Part shown: positions 46,001 through 60,007 of the stretch, piece after piece | Numbering within the stretch: position 1 is the first letter of the stretch | How the letters are laid out: every line of letters begins with the position of its first letter | DNA from: Lepidurus packardi | Lineage: Eukaryota > Arthropoda > Branchiopoda > Notostraca > Triopsidae | DNA length: 64,000 bases | Direction: 5' to 3' | Assembly: GCA_023053545.1 (NCBI GenBank) | Contig: JAKZAN010000074.1 | Coordinates: 62,001-126,000 of the forward strand | The notes under the pieces: generated by a model | Database searches by the model: none | What the model saw: the letters and a program-made list of their open reading frames with translations, nothing else | Told to the model about the DNA's origin: nothing | Translations under genes and position numbers: made by a program

Positions 46001-49000
46001 ATGAATTACTGACTTAATTCATAATTACTGACTTAATTCATGAATTGCTGAATTAATTCATGAATTACTGACTTAATTAACTAATTACTGACTAAATTCA
46101 TGAATTACTGACTTAATTCATGAATTAATTACTTAATTAATAAATTACTGACTTAATTAAATAACTACGGACTTAATTCATGAATTACTTACTTAATTCA
46201 TGAATTACTGACCTATTAAACGAATTTGTGACTTAATTCATGAATTACTGACTTAATTCACGAGTTACTGACTTAATTCATGAAATACTGACTTAATTCA
46301 CAAAATACTGACTTAATTCATGAACTACTGACTTAATTCATGAATTACTGACTTAATTCATGAATTACTGACTTAATTCATGAATTACTGACTTAATTAA
46401 TGAATTGCTGACTTACTTCATGAAATACTGACTTAATTCATGAAATACTGACTTAATTCATGAACTACTTACTTAATTCACGAATTATTCACTTAATTCA
46501 TGAATTACTCATTTAATTCATGAATTACTCACTTAATTCATGCATTTCTGACTTAATTCTTGAACTATTGACTTAATTCATGAATTACTGACTTATTTCA
46601 TGAATAACTGACTTAATTAATGAATTCCTGACTTAAATAATGAATTACTGAAATAGTTCATGAATTAATGAATTGAATCATAAATTACTGACTTATTTAA
46701 ATAACTACGGACTTAGTTCATAAATTACTGACCTAATTCATGAATTACTGACTTAATTCATAATTACTGACTTAATTCATGAATTTCTGACTTAATTCAC
46801 GAGTTACTAACTTAATTCATGAAATACTGACTTAATTCACAAAATACTGACTTAATTCATGAACTACTGACTTAATTCATGAATTACTGACTTAATTCAT
46901 GAATTACTGACTTAATTCATGAATTACTGACTTAGTTCATGAATTACTGACTTAATTCATGAATTACTTACTTAATTCATGAATTACTGACTTAATTAAT
47001 GAATTGCTGACTTACTTCATGAAATACTGACTTAATTCATGAAATACTGACTTAATTCATGAACTACTTACTTAATTCATGAATTACTCACTTAATTCAT
47101 GCATTTCTGACTTAATTCTTGAACTATTGACTTAATTCATGAATTACTGACTTATTTCAGGAATAACTGAATTAATTAATGAATTCCTGACTTAAATAAT
47201 GAATTACTGAAATAGTTCATGAATTAATGAATTGAATCATAAATTACTGACTTATTTAAATAACTACGGACTTAGTTCATAAATTACTGACTTAATTCAT
47301 AAATTACAGACTTCATTCATGAATTAACTGACTTAATTCATGAACTACTGACTTAATTCATGAACTACTGACTTAATTCATGAATTACTGACTTAATTCA
47401 TGAATTACTGACTTAATTCATAATTACTGACTTAATTCATGAATTACTGACTTAATTCATGAATTACTGACTTAATTCATGAATTAATGACTTAATTCAT
47501 GAATTACTGACTTAATTCATGAATTACTGACTTAATTCATAATTACTGACTTAATTCATGAATTACTGACCTAATTAACTAATTACTGACTTAATTCATG
47601 AATTACTGACTTAATTCATGAATTAATTACTTAATTAATAAATCACTGACTTAATTAAATAACTACGGACTTAATTCATGAATTACTTACTTAATTCATG
47701 AATTACTGACCTATTAAACGAATTTGTGACTTAATTCATGAATTACTGACTTAATTCATGAAATACTGACTTACTTCATGAAATACTGACTTAATTCATG
47801 AACTACTTACTTAATTCACGAATTACTCACTAAATTCATGAATTACTCACTTAATTCATGAATTACTGACTTAATTCATGAATTAATTACTTAATTAATA
47901 AATTACTGACTTAATTAAATAACTACGGACTTAATTCATGAATTACTTACTTAATTCATGAATTACTGACCTATTAAACGAATTTGTGACTTAATTCATG
48001 AATTACTGACTTAATTCATGAAATACTGACTTACTTCATGAAATACTGACTTAATTCATGAACTACTTACTTAATTCACGAATTACTCACTAAATTCATG
48101 AATTACTCACTTAATTCATGAATTACTCACTTAATTCATGAATTACTGACTTAATTCATGAATTACTGACTTAATTCATGAGTTACTGACTTAATTCATG
48201 AAATACTGACTTAATTCACAAACTACTGACTTAATTCATGAATTACTGACTTAATTCATGAATTACTGACTTAATTCATGAATTACTGACTTAATTAATG
48301 AATTGCTGACTTACTTCATGAAATACTGACTTAATTCATGAAATACTGACTTAATTCATGAACTACTTACTTAATTCACGAATTACTCACTTAATTCATG
48401 AATTACTCATTTAATTCATGAATTACTCACTTAATTCATGCATTTCTGACTTAATTCTTGAACTATTGACTTAATTCATGAATTACTGACTTATTTCATG
48501 AATAACTGACTTAATTAATGAATTCCTGACTTAAATAATGAATTACTGAAATAGTTCATGAATTAATGAATTGAATCATAAATTACTGACTTATTTAAAT
48601 AACTACGGACTTAGTTCATAAATTACTGACTTAATTCATGAATTACTGACTTAATTCATAATTACTGACTTAATTCATGAATTACTGACTTAATTCATGA
48701 GTTACTGACTTAATTCATGAAATACTGACTTAATTCACAAAATACTGACTTAATTCATGAACTACTGACTTAATTCATGAATTACTGACTTAATTCATGA
48801 ATTACTGACTTAATTCATGAAATACTGACTTAATTCATGAAATACTGACTTAATTCATGAACTACTTACTTAATTCACGAATTACTCACTTAATTCATGA
48901 ATTACTCATTTAATTCATGAATTACTCACTTAATTCATGCATTTCTGACTTATTTCGTGAATAACTGACTTAATTAATGAATTCCTGACTTAAATAATGA

Positions 49001-49330
49001 ATTACTGAAATAGTTCATGAATTAATTAGTTGAATCATAAATTACTGACTTATTTAAATAACTACGGACTTAGTTCATAAATTACTGACCTAATTCATGA
49101 ATTACTGACTTAATTCATGAATTATTGACTTAATTCATAATTACTGACTTAATTCATGAATTTCTGACTTAATTCATGAGTTACTGACTTAATTCATGAA
49201 ATACTGACTTAATTCACAAAATACTGACTTAATTCATGAACTACTGACTTAATTCATGAATTACTGACTTAATTCATGAATTACTGACTTAGTTCATGAA
49301 TTACTGACTTAATTCATGAATTACTGACCT
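43086..49330. repeat. Sat1 array spanning the unit 2/unit 3 boundary
   Basis: About 6.2 kb of uninterrupted 20-bp satellite. It includes a 1.59-kb tandem duplication (43591-46772) not seen in unit 1. From 46039 it follows the variant order of window positions 1-3312. No gene. Confidence 0.94.
43591..46772. repeat. Tandem duplication of about 1.59 kb within sat1, unit 2
   Basis: The variant series starting AATGAATTCCTGACTTAATT at 43591 restarts at 45182, 1,591 bp later, and runs in the same order to about 46772. The halves differ by small changes, for example a short deletion near 45060 in the first. The join at 45181 switches from one variant series to another at a shared ACTTAATT, as expected for unequal exchange in register. 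Confidence 0.8.
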
Positions 49331-49595
49331 TGTCGCAGATGGAAACCGCGAGGTACACATGTTTAAACTTCCCGCGGTCCACTGTGACGTAACGGCCAAT
49401 GGAGACAACGGTCGCCCCCGTAGAGCCTGGGTTCGGGGCGAACGTTTTTTTTCGTTGTTGGCTGAACAGGCACAGTGAATGAATGTTAACATTTTTGGCT
49501 CTTGTTTTTTTGGTGTATTTCATTTAGTTAAAGACAATAAATTACTCTATTTAAAAGTATAGTTCCCTGTCATCGTAAGTGAATTATCGGTGACA
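49331..49595 (+). repeat. 5' LTR of retroelement A, copy 3
   Basis: 265 bp, as in copies 1 and 2. Primer-binding site follows at 49599-49616. Confidence 0.92.
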
Positions 49596-49674
49596 TTTTG
49601 GTGCATCGACCGGGAAACTAGCTCGATTGTAGATTCCCTCAGTTACTTTTGGTGAACTATAAAAAGTGTTCGAA

Positions 49675-51468
49675 ATGGCTACTGCTCAAAGTGTTGACGA
49701 TATTGTGCGTGATGCCGAAAGCGATCAAGACGAGCAATTCGACTTGAGCGATCCGGCGACCGTGAAAAGGCTACGCACGGACTCCAAAAAACGGTTGATA
49801 AGGCTAACTGAGAAAATCTCTCAATTAGTTAGCGATTGAGGCAGTCGCACAGCATTAAAGCTGCTACGAAATCAGCTCGCCACCAACTTAACTGAATGTT
49901 CCGAACTGAACAAGAAATATGTGGAAGTTGGTGGCTCCTTGGAATCTACGGCCGACAAGTATTATGCGGTCGTGGAAAAACTGGTCTCCGACAGCTTTAA
50001 GTGTATCGACGAGTACCTGAGAGTACGCGCCGACGACCCGACCTCATCCGTGGCGAGTGGTTATGCACAGTCCCTCGCATCCGTGGCCTCAAGGACTTCG
50101 CAACTCTCGCAAGCTTCAACCCAGCTTCGCGAGTCTCAGAGGCATTTGGAGACCGCCGAGCTCCGCATACGTCAGCTGCATGCAGCGATAGCCGAAGAAG
50201 AGCAAGACTCAAGACAAATTCGACAAGTTCAAGAGGCGCTAGAAGAAGCTGTACGCTCAGTAAGTCTAAATCGGCAAGTACGCTAACAGCGCAACCTCTC
50301 CGAGCAGTTGCAGTCGGAGCATGGGACTCTCGACGAAGGTGAAAGCTTAAGGGTACACTTGGGTCAACCTCTCTTCGCCGAGGGTCAGGACCTTCCGTCT
50401 GGATTTACAAACGTTCCTTATCAAGGCAACCCGATATGGCCTAATTTAACACAATCCGTTAGACCCACTTCCGGGTCACATAAGCTTCAGTCTCCACCTC
50501 CGGACGCATGGATTATTAACGCAAACGCGAATAACATTCGTCAAGCGGGAGATTCAAACGCCATTAACAATCTCTCGAAAATCCACATCAAACCATTTTC
50601 CGGAGATCCCAGGGATTGGCCGTTATTCATCGGGCAATTCAAAAGTTTTGTACACGATGTAGTGCCAAACGCTGCCCAGCGAATGGCATACCTCCGCGAA
50701 TTATTAGCGCCAAACGTGAGGAAAAGTATCTCCCAAACCCTCATGAATCCTGCAACATATCTAGACTCATTACGAGCACTCCAAAGGAGGTATGGTCACC
50801 CGGCATTAGTCTCCGAAGCCTGTGTCGACGGGTTACTGAAACTACCAAATGTTAAGGTAGGTGATTTCACCTCGTTAGAAACGTTCTTCAATGAACTCCG
50901 CGGAGCCGTGACCAGCTTGAGACAAGCCGGGTATGACGCCGACTTAGCTGCCCTCACAGTAGTGCGCCAGTTACGGGATAAGTTACCGGAACAACTCAGA
51001 ACGAAGTGGGATGCCCGCGTCCGAAAACTAAATCGCGCACCGACCCTAATCGACCTCGACACGTGGTTAGACGGCGAAGTCATGGCGGTCGTTCTTGGAA
51101 ACCGTTCTTCCATTTTCGAGCCAGACAGTCAACCAACCAAGAGTAGCGGTCGACAAAGGTACGTAAAGGCAAGGGAGCAACCTCCCACCGTACTCTACAC
51201 ATCAAACATCTCGAGCGAAGCGCAACCGAAACCAGACACTTCGTCTCCTGCATGCTGCGTTTGTGGCGAAGCGCATCCGATCGCGCGTTGCCAAAGCTTT
51301 AAGTCCCTTACCATAGAGCAACGCGTCGAACATGTTAGGCGAAACAAGCGATGCTTTAAATGCCTAGCCCCTGGGCATTTCGCCAAAGATTGCAGGCGAA
51401 AAACAACTTGTGGGCTCAATGGATGTAGAGGTCGCCACAACATTCTCCTCCATGGCGCTGCACAACGT
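49675..51468 (+). pseudogene. gag region of retroelement A, copy 3 (fossil)
   Basis: Third copy of the BEL/Pao gag region with capsid part and zinc knuckles; broken. Confidence 0.85.
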
Positions 51469-51547
51469 CCAAATCAGAACATAACAAATCCTTCCTCTAG
51501 CGCCCGTCAAGGTACCGAAGAAACCGAAACAGCTTACGTCGGTACAA

Positions 51548-54500
51548 CCTTGCAGCACCTAAACCCAGTCCTTTTATCGGTGGTTCCAATTGTTATTCGG
51601 GCCAACGGTAAGAGTCTGGATAACTACGCGCTTCTCGATCCAGGGAGCGAGGTATCCATAATCCTACAAAGTACCGCCGATTCTTTGGGACTGCGAGGTC
51701 CGCGGGGTCCATTACGTTTGGGGTCTTACCATGGACAAGACCCTACGTTCATGAGCTCGCTAGTTGACTTTGAAGTAGCTAGCCGCGACAGCAAAACCAA
51801 GATGTCCGTTGTTGGTGCGGTAACTGTGCCCATTTTAAACAACAGCCTTCGATCCATCGACTGGCCTAAGGAATAGAAGCGCTGGCCACACCTCTGTAAC
51901 CTACCAATGGCCCCCCTCGACACGTCAAAGGTTACAGTCTTGCTTGGAGGCGAATTAGACGACGCGCACGACCAGTTAAAGGTTATTAAACACCTAAAGG
52001 AGTTATTGCTCCTCGGGCTGTATTGACGCCCTTCGGATGGTGTGCCACGGGTAAGCTCCCAGATCGAGCCTCGTTCGGTTCAGTCCGACGAGTGAATCTA
52101 ATTCGTCAACCGGCCTACGACGAAATTAATGACTTAGTAAAACAGTTCTGGCGAACCGACTCAATCGGTGTTAAGGCGTTCAACCCTGTCAAATCGCGAG
52201 AAGACGAAAGAGCCCTCGCTATTATGGAAAAGACCGCTCGCAACGTTGGTCATCGGTACGAGTGCGGACTCCTTTGGAAAGAAGACAAACCACAATTACC
52301 GGACAACCGCTCAATAGCGCTTCGACGTTTCTTTGCCCTCGAACGCAAACTCCTAAAGAATCCCGAGTTAGCCAAACGGTACGAACAGACTATTAACGAA
52401 TATGTCCTGCTCAGGCACGCCAGAAAACTAGCTCCGGAAGAAGCACAAGTTTCGTCTGACAAAACTTGGTACCTGCCGCACCACGCCGTAACAAACCCAA
52501 ATAAGCCTGACAAGGTTCGCGTGGTATTCGACGCCTCCGCCACTCACGGAGATTATTCTCTCAACGGAGCGTTGCTGAAGGGTCCCGATCTGTTGACTAG
52601 TTTGTTGGGTGTTCTCCTACGTTTTCGACGCAACCGAATCCCATTGTCAGCAGACATAGAGAAAATGTATCACCAAGTTCTCGTCAAACAGGACGACCAA
52701 ACGGCTTTTCGGTTTCTGTGGAGAAGTCCGAACAGCAACCTAGCTCCGCACACGTACCAAATGCTGGTTCACGTGTTTGGTGCGATATCTTCGCCGTCTA
52801 TTTGTTTATATGTTCTCCACAGAACCGCCAAAGACAATGAATCAAAATTCCCGTGTGTTGCTAACAAAGTTATTGAAAACTTTTATGTCGATAACTTTCT
52901 AGACTCCGTCGACACCGAAGAAGAAGCTACTACGGTTGCTCATCAGCTGATGAGCTTGCTTAAGCTTGGCGATTTCAGATTAACGAGGTGGATAACATCG
53001 TCTCGAGAAGTTTTAAGCTCAATTCCCCCATCAGAAAGAAGTTCTTCGGAATTAAACAAGGATCTGGAGCGACTACCGTGTGAGCGAACTCTTGGCTTGC
53101 TCTGGGACTGCGAATCCGACGCGTTCGTATTCAAGATTATGCGTCCCGCCGAAGTAACCTCTAAGAGACAAGTGCTCCGTCACGTCGCCTCCATTTTTGA
53201 TCCACTGGGTTTCTTAAGCCCACTGGTATTCTCGGCCAAAATCTTGTTGCAAGACATATGGAAAGGAGGCTACGATTGGGACGAATCCCTCCCGCGAGAT
53301 ATCCAAACAAGATGGAATGACTGGGCCGGCGAGTTAAAATTGCTAGAGCAACTCCGTCTGCCATGATGCCTCAAGTTTCCTCACCAGCCAGTTAAATCGG
53401 AACTGCATGTATTTTGCGACGCCTCGCAACTGGGTTTTGGCGCCGTTGCCTACCTTAGGCATGAGTACACAGACGATCAAATCAGCATACATTTTGTGAT
53501 GTCGAAAACTCGGGTAGCCCCACTAAAGCCCATTTCCATACCAAGGCTCGAGCTACAAGCTGCAGTCGTTGGCCTTAGACTTGCCTTGTCTTGCTGCGAC
53601 GAGCTTCGGCTACAGATGAGTCAAGTCATCTTTTGGACCGATTCAACTACCGTGCTGCAATGGATCAATTCGTCCACCTGCAAATTCCAGACCTTTGTGA
53701 ACAACCGGATTGGGGAGATTCTGGAGGCAAGCAGCTCCAGCCAATGGCGTCACGTAGCAGGGAAAGAAAACCCCGCAGACGACTGTTCACGTGGATTAAA
53801 CCCGAGACAATTGTCAATAAGCCACCGATGGTTCCAGGGCCCGAAATTCTTGAAGACACCCAGTTCCTCGCACCAGACCCCACCGGTTGACGAGCCGGCA
53901 AATGACGACCCCGAAGTGGTACGAACGGCATGGACGGGAACCCTCAAGGTCTGTGAGAATTCCCTAAGTGACCTCATGGCCAGAACCTCTACGTTTCTCC
54001 GGTTGCAGAGAGTGACTGCTCTAATAACTAAATTTGGAAAACGCTGTCGAGGCACTAAGCTTACACTCAACATTACGGCCACCGAACTAGAAGAGGCTCT
54101 CAGTGTCTGTATTCGTATATGCCAAGAGGAAAGTTTCTCGGACGACATCGAAGCCAGCAAAATGGGCCGGCCTCTCGCAAAAAACTCGCGTCTCACACAC
54201 CTCACTCCGTTTCTCGATGATCACGGTATCTTTCGTGTAGGTGGTCGATTGGAGCACTCCACTTTAAGTTACGAGGCTCGTCACCCTATCGTACTGCCTG
54301 CCTACCTTCGTATAACGGACCTTGTTATAGAAAACGCTCATCGAGAAGTTGTTCATTCGTCAACAGATAGAACGCTCCATCGAACGCGAGATCGCTACTA
54401 GATCCTGCGAGGCCGAGCAGCGGTGAAGAGAGTAGTATGGAAGTGCTCTGTTTGTAAAAGACGCAACGCTAAACCCGTGATACCAATGATGGCCCCTCTG

Positions 54501-55432
54501 CCCGCTTGCAGAGTAAAGCCTTCAAGTTCCCCGTTCTCCTTCACAGGAATCGACTATTTCGGGCCTTTCTTCGTACCTGTCCGCAGAAGTTCAGAAAAAC
54601 GCTGGGTGTGTCTTTACACCTGCTTAACGACACGCGCTGTTCATTTGGAAATAGCGCGAACCTTAGACACTGACTCTTTCCTCATGAGTTTTCGGCGTTT
54701 TGTAGCAAGAAGAGGTGTTCCAGCCGTTTGATACAGCGACAATGGTACCAATCTTGTATCAGGATGTCAAGAATTGAAGAAAGGCATCGAAGCCTTAAAT
54801 ACCACTAAGATAGCAGACGCCATGGCTGTCAAGAAAATCGAGTGGCACTTATCTCCGCCGTCCACTCCTCATTTCGGTGGTGCGTGGGAACGCTTAATTC
54901 AATCCGCAAAATCGGCGCTGAAGAAAGTGCTTGGAACTCGAAGCGTCAACGAAGAGATTTTGCACACTGTGCTGGTTGAAGTAGAAGCGCTATTAAACGG
55001 CAGGCCCCTTACTCATCTGAGTGTCAACCCTACTGATCCAGAACCCCTCACCCCTAATCATTTCTTACTAGGTAGAGCGCATCCTAATCTTCCACCCGAC
55101 ATCATAAGCCCAGCCGAAGAATGTTCCCGAAAAAGGTGGAGAGCTGCTCAAGCCACAGTGAACCACTTTTGGGCTAGATGGATGCGAGAATACCTTCCCT
55201 ACTTAATAGAGAGAAGAAAGTGGTCACGACCAGATCGGAACATCCAAGTGGACGACGTCGTCTTAATAGCGGACAACCAGACACCGCGTGGATACTGGCC
55301 TGTCGACAGAGTTACCAAGACGCTACCTGGACCCGATGGGATAGTGAGAGCTGCAGTCGTGAAAACCAAATCCGGTGAACTTACACGACCTGTAGTTAAA
55401 CTGTGCATTATTGAAACAAATCCAGAGGTTTA
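51548..55432 (+). pseudogene. pol region of retroelement A, copy 3 (fossil)
   Basis: Protease (about 51548-51868), reverse transcriptase (about 52068-53318), RNase H (about 53398-53878), integrase (about 54168-55432) in BEL/Pao order. Broken, as in the other copies. Confidence 0.88.
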
Positions 55433-55457
55433 GCTGCAGCTAAACCTGGGCCGGCTA

Positions 55458-55722
55458 TGTCGCAGATGGAAACCGCGAGGGACACATGTTTAAACTTCCC
55501 GCGGTCCACTGTGACGTAACGGCCAATGGAGACAACGGTCGCCCCCGTAGAGCCTGGGTTCGGGGCGAACGTTTTTTGTGTTCGTTGTTGGCTGAACAGA
55601 GTGAATGAATGTTAACCTTTTTGGCTCTTGTTTTTTTGGTGTATTTTCATTTAGTTAAAGATAATAAATTACTCTATTAAAAAGTATAGTTCCCTGTCAT
55701 CGTAAGTGAATTATCGGTGACA
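55458..55722 (+). repeat. 3' LTR of retroelement A, copy 3
   Basis: 265 bp, copy of 9440-9704. Confidence 0.92.
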
Positions 55723-57898
55723 GACTTAATTCATAATTACTGACTTAATTCATGAATTAATTACTTAATTAATAAATTAATGACTTAATTAAATAACTAC
55801 GGACGTAATTCATGAATTACTGACCTATTTAACGAATTTGTGACTTAATTCATGAATTACCTGACTTAATTCATGAACTACTGACTTAATTCATGAACTA
55901 CTGACTTAATTCATGAATTACTGACTTAATTCATGAATTAATGACTTAATTCATGAATTAATGACTTAATTCATGAATTAATTACTTAATTCATGAATTA
56001 CTGACTTAATTCATGTATTACTGAGTTAATTCATGAATTACTGTCTTAATTCATGAATTACTGACTTAATTCCTGAAATACTGACATAATTCATGAATTA
56101 CTGACTTAATTCATGAAAAACTGACTTACTTCATGAAATACTGACTTAATTCATGAATTACTCACTTAGTTCATGAATTAATCACTTAATTCATTCATTT
56201 CTGACTTAATTCCTGAACTATTGACTTAATTCATGAATTACTGACTTATTTCATGAATAACTGACTTAATTCATGAATTACTCACTTAATTCATGCATTT
56301 CTGACTTAATTCTTGAACTATTGAATTAATTCATGAATTACTGACTTATTTCATGAATAACTGACTTAATTCATGAATTACTCACTTAATTCATGCATTT
56401 CTGACTTAATTCTTGAACTATTGACTTAATTCATGAATTACTGACTTATTTCATGAATAACTGACTTAATTAATGAATTCCTGACTTAAATTATGAATTA
56501 CTGAAATAGTTAATGAATTAATGAATTGAATCATAAATTACTGACTTATTTAAATAAGTACGGACTTAGTTCATAAATTACTGACTTAATTCATAAATTA
56601 CAGAATTTATTCATGAATTAACTGACTTAATTCACAAAATAATGACTTAATTCATGAACTACTGACTAATTCATGAATTACTGACTTAATTCATGAATTA
56701 CGGACTTAATTCATGAATTAATGACTTAATTCATGAATTACTGATTTAATTCATGAATTACTGACTTAATTCATGAATTACTGACTTAATTCATGAATTA
56801 CTGACTTAATTCATGAATTACTGACTTAATTCATGAAATACTGACTAACTTCATGAAATACTGGCTTAATTCATGAAATACTGACTTAATTCATGAACTA
56901 CTTACTTAATTCACGAATTACTCAATAAATTCATGAATTACTCACTTAATTCATGAATTAATCACTTAATTCATGCATTTCTGACTTAATTCTTGAACTA
57001 TTGAATTAATTCATGAATTACTGACTTATTTCATGAATAACTGACTTATTTAATGAATTCCTGACTTAAATAATGAATTACTGAAATAGTTAATGAATTA
57101 ATGAATTGAATCATAGATTACTGACTTATTTAAATAACTACGGACTTAGTTCATAAATTACTGACTTAATTCATAAATTACAGACTTTATTCATGAATTA
57201 ACTGACTTAATTCATGAACTACTGACTTAATTCATGAACTACTAACTTAATTCATGAATTACTGACTTAATTCATGAATTACTGACTTAATTCATGAATT
57301 ACTGACTTAATTCATGAATTACTGACTTAATTCATAATTACTGACTTTATTCATGAAAAACTGTCTTAATTCATGAATTACTGACTTAATTAACTAATTA
57401 CTGACTTAATTCATGAATTACTGACTTAATTCATGAAATACTGACTGAATTCACAAAATACTGACTTAATTCATGAACTACTGACTAATTCATGAATTAC
57501 TGACTTAATTCATGAATTACTGACTTAATTCATGAATTAGTGATTTAATTCATGAATTACTGACTTAATTAATGAATTCCTGACTTAATTCATGAATTCA
57601 TGACTTAATTCATGAATTACTGACTTAATTCATGAATTACTGACTTAATTAATGAATTGCTGACTTAATTCATGAATTACTGACTAAATATAGAATTACT
57701 GACTTAATTCATGAATTACTGACTTAATTAATGAATTGCTGACTTACTTCATGAAATACTGACTTAATTCATGAAATACTGACTTAATTCATTAACTACT
57801 TACTTAATTCACGAATTAACACTTAATTCATGAATTACTCACTTAATTCATGCATTTCTGACTTAATTCTTGAACTATTGACTTAATTCATGAATTAC
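55723..57898. repeat. Sat1 array between element A and sat2, unit 3
   Basis: 2,176 bp, same length and variant order as in units 1 and 2. No gene. Confidence 0.94.
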
Positions 57899-58312
57899 AA
57901 GGAATTTCATTGAAATTTCAAGGAAATTTCAGCTAAAATTACAAGCAAATTTCAAGGAAATTTCAATGAAATTTCGGTTTAATTTCAATAAGATTTCGAG
58001 GAAATTTCAGGTAAAATTAGAAGCAAATTTCAAGGAAATTTCATTGAAATTTCAGGTAAAATTACAAGCATATTTCAACGAAATTTCAATGAAATTTCAG
58101 TGTAATTTCAATAAGATTTCGAGGAAATTTCAGCTAAAATTACAAGCAAATTTCATTGAAATTCCAAGGAAATTTCAAGGAAATTTCATTGAAATTTCAG
58201 GTAAAATTACAAGCATATTTCAACGAAATTTCAATAAGATTTCGAGGAAATTTCAGGTAAAATTACAAGCAAATTTCAATGAAATTTCATTGAAATTTCA
58301 GGTAAAATTACA
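57899..58312. repeat. Sat2 array, left part, unit 3
   Basis: 414 bp, copy of 11881-12294. Confidence 0.92.
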
Positions 58313-58662
58313 TGTCGTGAATTTCTAGAATGTACTTTAAAATTACCCAGGTTCATATAATCTAATCGTTTGAAATTCCCGCCCCTTTGCTGTCCCTAGA
58401 GTCCCGAACCTCACCAAGGTTCGGAGGGTTTGCAGCCTTACTCCTTTGTTTTCAAGTTCCGTTTGTTTCTAGATAACTCTCGGACTCTGGCCCCCTCTCA
58501 GCCAGCGTGGCATGATAACGCACGTGTTATTCATCCACCAAGTGATATCAAATAAATTCGTTCAATCGTCAATGGGTCTTAAGTATCATTCATATATCCC
58601 ACATCAGCACTAATCAAACACAACGCAGGAATCATTACATTTATCCACCAAGATTAACGACA
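58313..58662 (+). repeat. 5' LTR of retroelement B, copy 3
   Basis: 350 bp, copy of 12295-12644. Confidence 0.93.
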
Positions 58663-58681
58663 ATTTGGTGCCGTGACCAGG

Positions 58682-59878
58682 ATGGGTCGAACGTCAGGAC
58701 AACCTCTGGAAAGGTCCAAGACGAAGTCAAGATTGCTGGAAAGAAGAATCGAGACCACACTAGACGACATTGAGCAACATGAAGGAGGAGAGCCAGAAGT
58801 CATGGATCAGCTGTACTCGATAGAAGCACACCTCCAGGAACTGAAGCTAATTCATCGAGATATTGAAGAGAAAATACCGCTGTCCGAGCTAGAAGAAATC
58901 ACTGAGAAGCAGCTAGATACGTTTAGTTCATTTCAAATCAGGCTTATACAAGCCAAGCGACGACATTCCACTCAGTCCTCGAGCCCAACTAGTCAGCCGA
59001 GCCCTAATCCCCCCGATACCAGAAAACATTCCGTATTACCAAAGTTAAGTCTACCAACCTTTGAAGACGATATTTTGCAATGGGCAGAATTCTGGGACGC
59101 ATTCACTGAAGTACACGAGAGCCCAGAGATACCCGCCGCTCGCAAATTTAATTATTTGGCTGGGCAGCTCAAAGGAGCCTCTCTGAAAGTCATTGGTGGT
59201 CTTTCCCACACCTCGGCGAACTATCCCACGGCTGTGGAACTACTCAAAGATCGTTATGCGAAGCCACGTAAGGTGGTAAAGGCGCACATTCGGTCCCTTC
59301 TCTTTCTAAAGCAACCAGATCACTCAACATCCACACTTCGTTCCTTCCTAGAAATCATTTTGACTTCCGTCCGCGCTCTCGAAACCCTCGGGAAAAACTC
59401 TGAAGAATTCGGAGAATTCCTAGTTTGTATTCTGGAAGAGAAGTTGACTTCAATCACCATAAGCAACATGGCAAGATCGTTTGGTTCAACAGATTGGAAT
59501 CTCGAACAATTCTGTACGCAGTTGAAGAACGAAATTGAAGTCCTGGAAACAAGTCCCACCTCGCCGTCCGCGAATTCAAGCAGAAAACCACCATCGAAGA
59601 ACCAACCAACACCTCAATCCTCCGCTGCAGCTCTCAGTCTCGGTATCAAAGACAAGAGATGTCCGTTCTGCTCCGGTTCCCATTCCCCCGTTGCCTGTAC
59701 GTCATACACCAACATGGAAGATAGGCTCAAAATCGCAAAGGAGAAACGTCTTTGCTTTAATTGTCTAGCCGCGAGCGGACATTTGAAGGTCTCCGACTGT
59801 CCATCCAAATTTACGTGTCATCATTGCCACAAAAAACACCATACCAGTTTACACTCGCCGAAGAAGACACCTACGCAG
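58682..59878 (+). pseudogene. gag region of retroelement B, copy 3 (fossil)
   Basis: Third copy of the gag region with capsid part and three Cys/His knuckles. Confidence 0.85.
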
Positions 59879-60007
59879 CCCAACGAGTCGACAACAGTGA
59901 TGGTAACTGGTACAGTAAACTGCATACCAAATGGATCATCCCTAATTCGTTCCATCGCTTGGATTGTTCGGTTTGTTGCGAACTGTCGTGGATCCGGACA
60001 CTCCGGC

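Larger units (their letters stand above)
24681..46038. repeat. Higher-order repeat unit 2 (about 21.3 kb)
   Basis: Second compound unit, with the same component order as unit 1. It is about 3.36 kb shorter between the starts of retroelement A. It has one 145-bp element instead of five (removing about 4.9 kb) and gains a tandem duplication of about 1.59 kb near its end. These two changes nearly account for the length difference. The duplication repeats the sequence used as the unit boundary, so the boundary could equally be placed at about 44448. Confidence 0.88.
49331..55722 (+). mobile_element. Retroelement A, BEL/Pao, copy 3 (broken)
   Basis: Third copy of the 6,392-bp element, 46,018 bp from copy 1, same flanks and parts. 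At least one substitution in the protease part is private to this copy. Otherwise it appears the same as copies 1 and 2. Confidence 0.93.
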
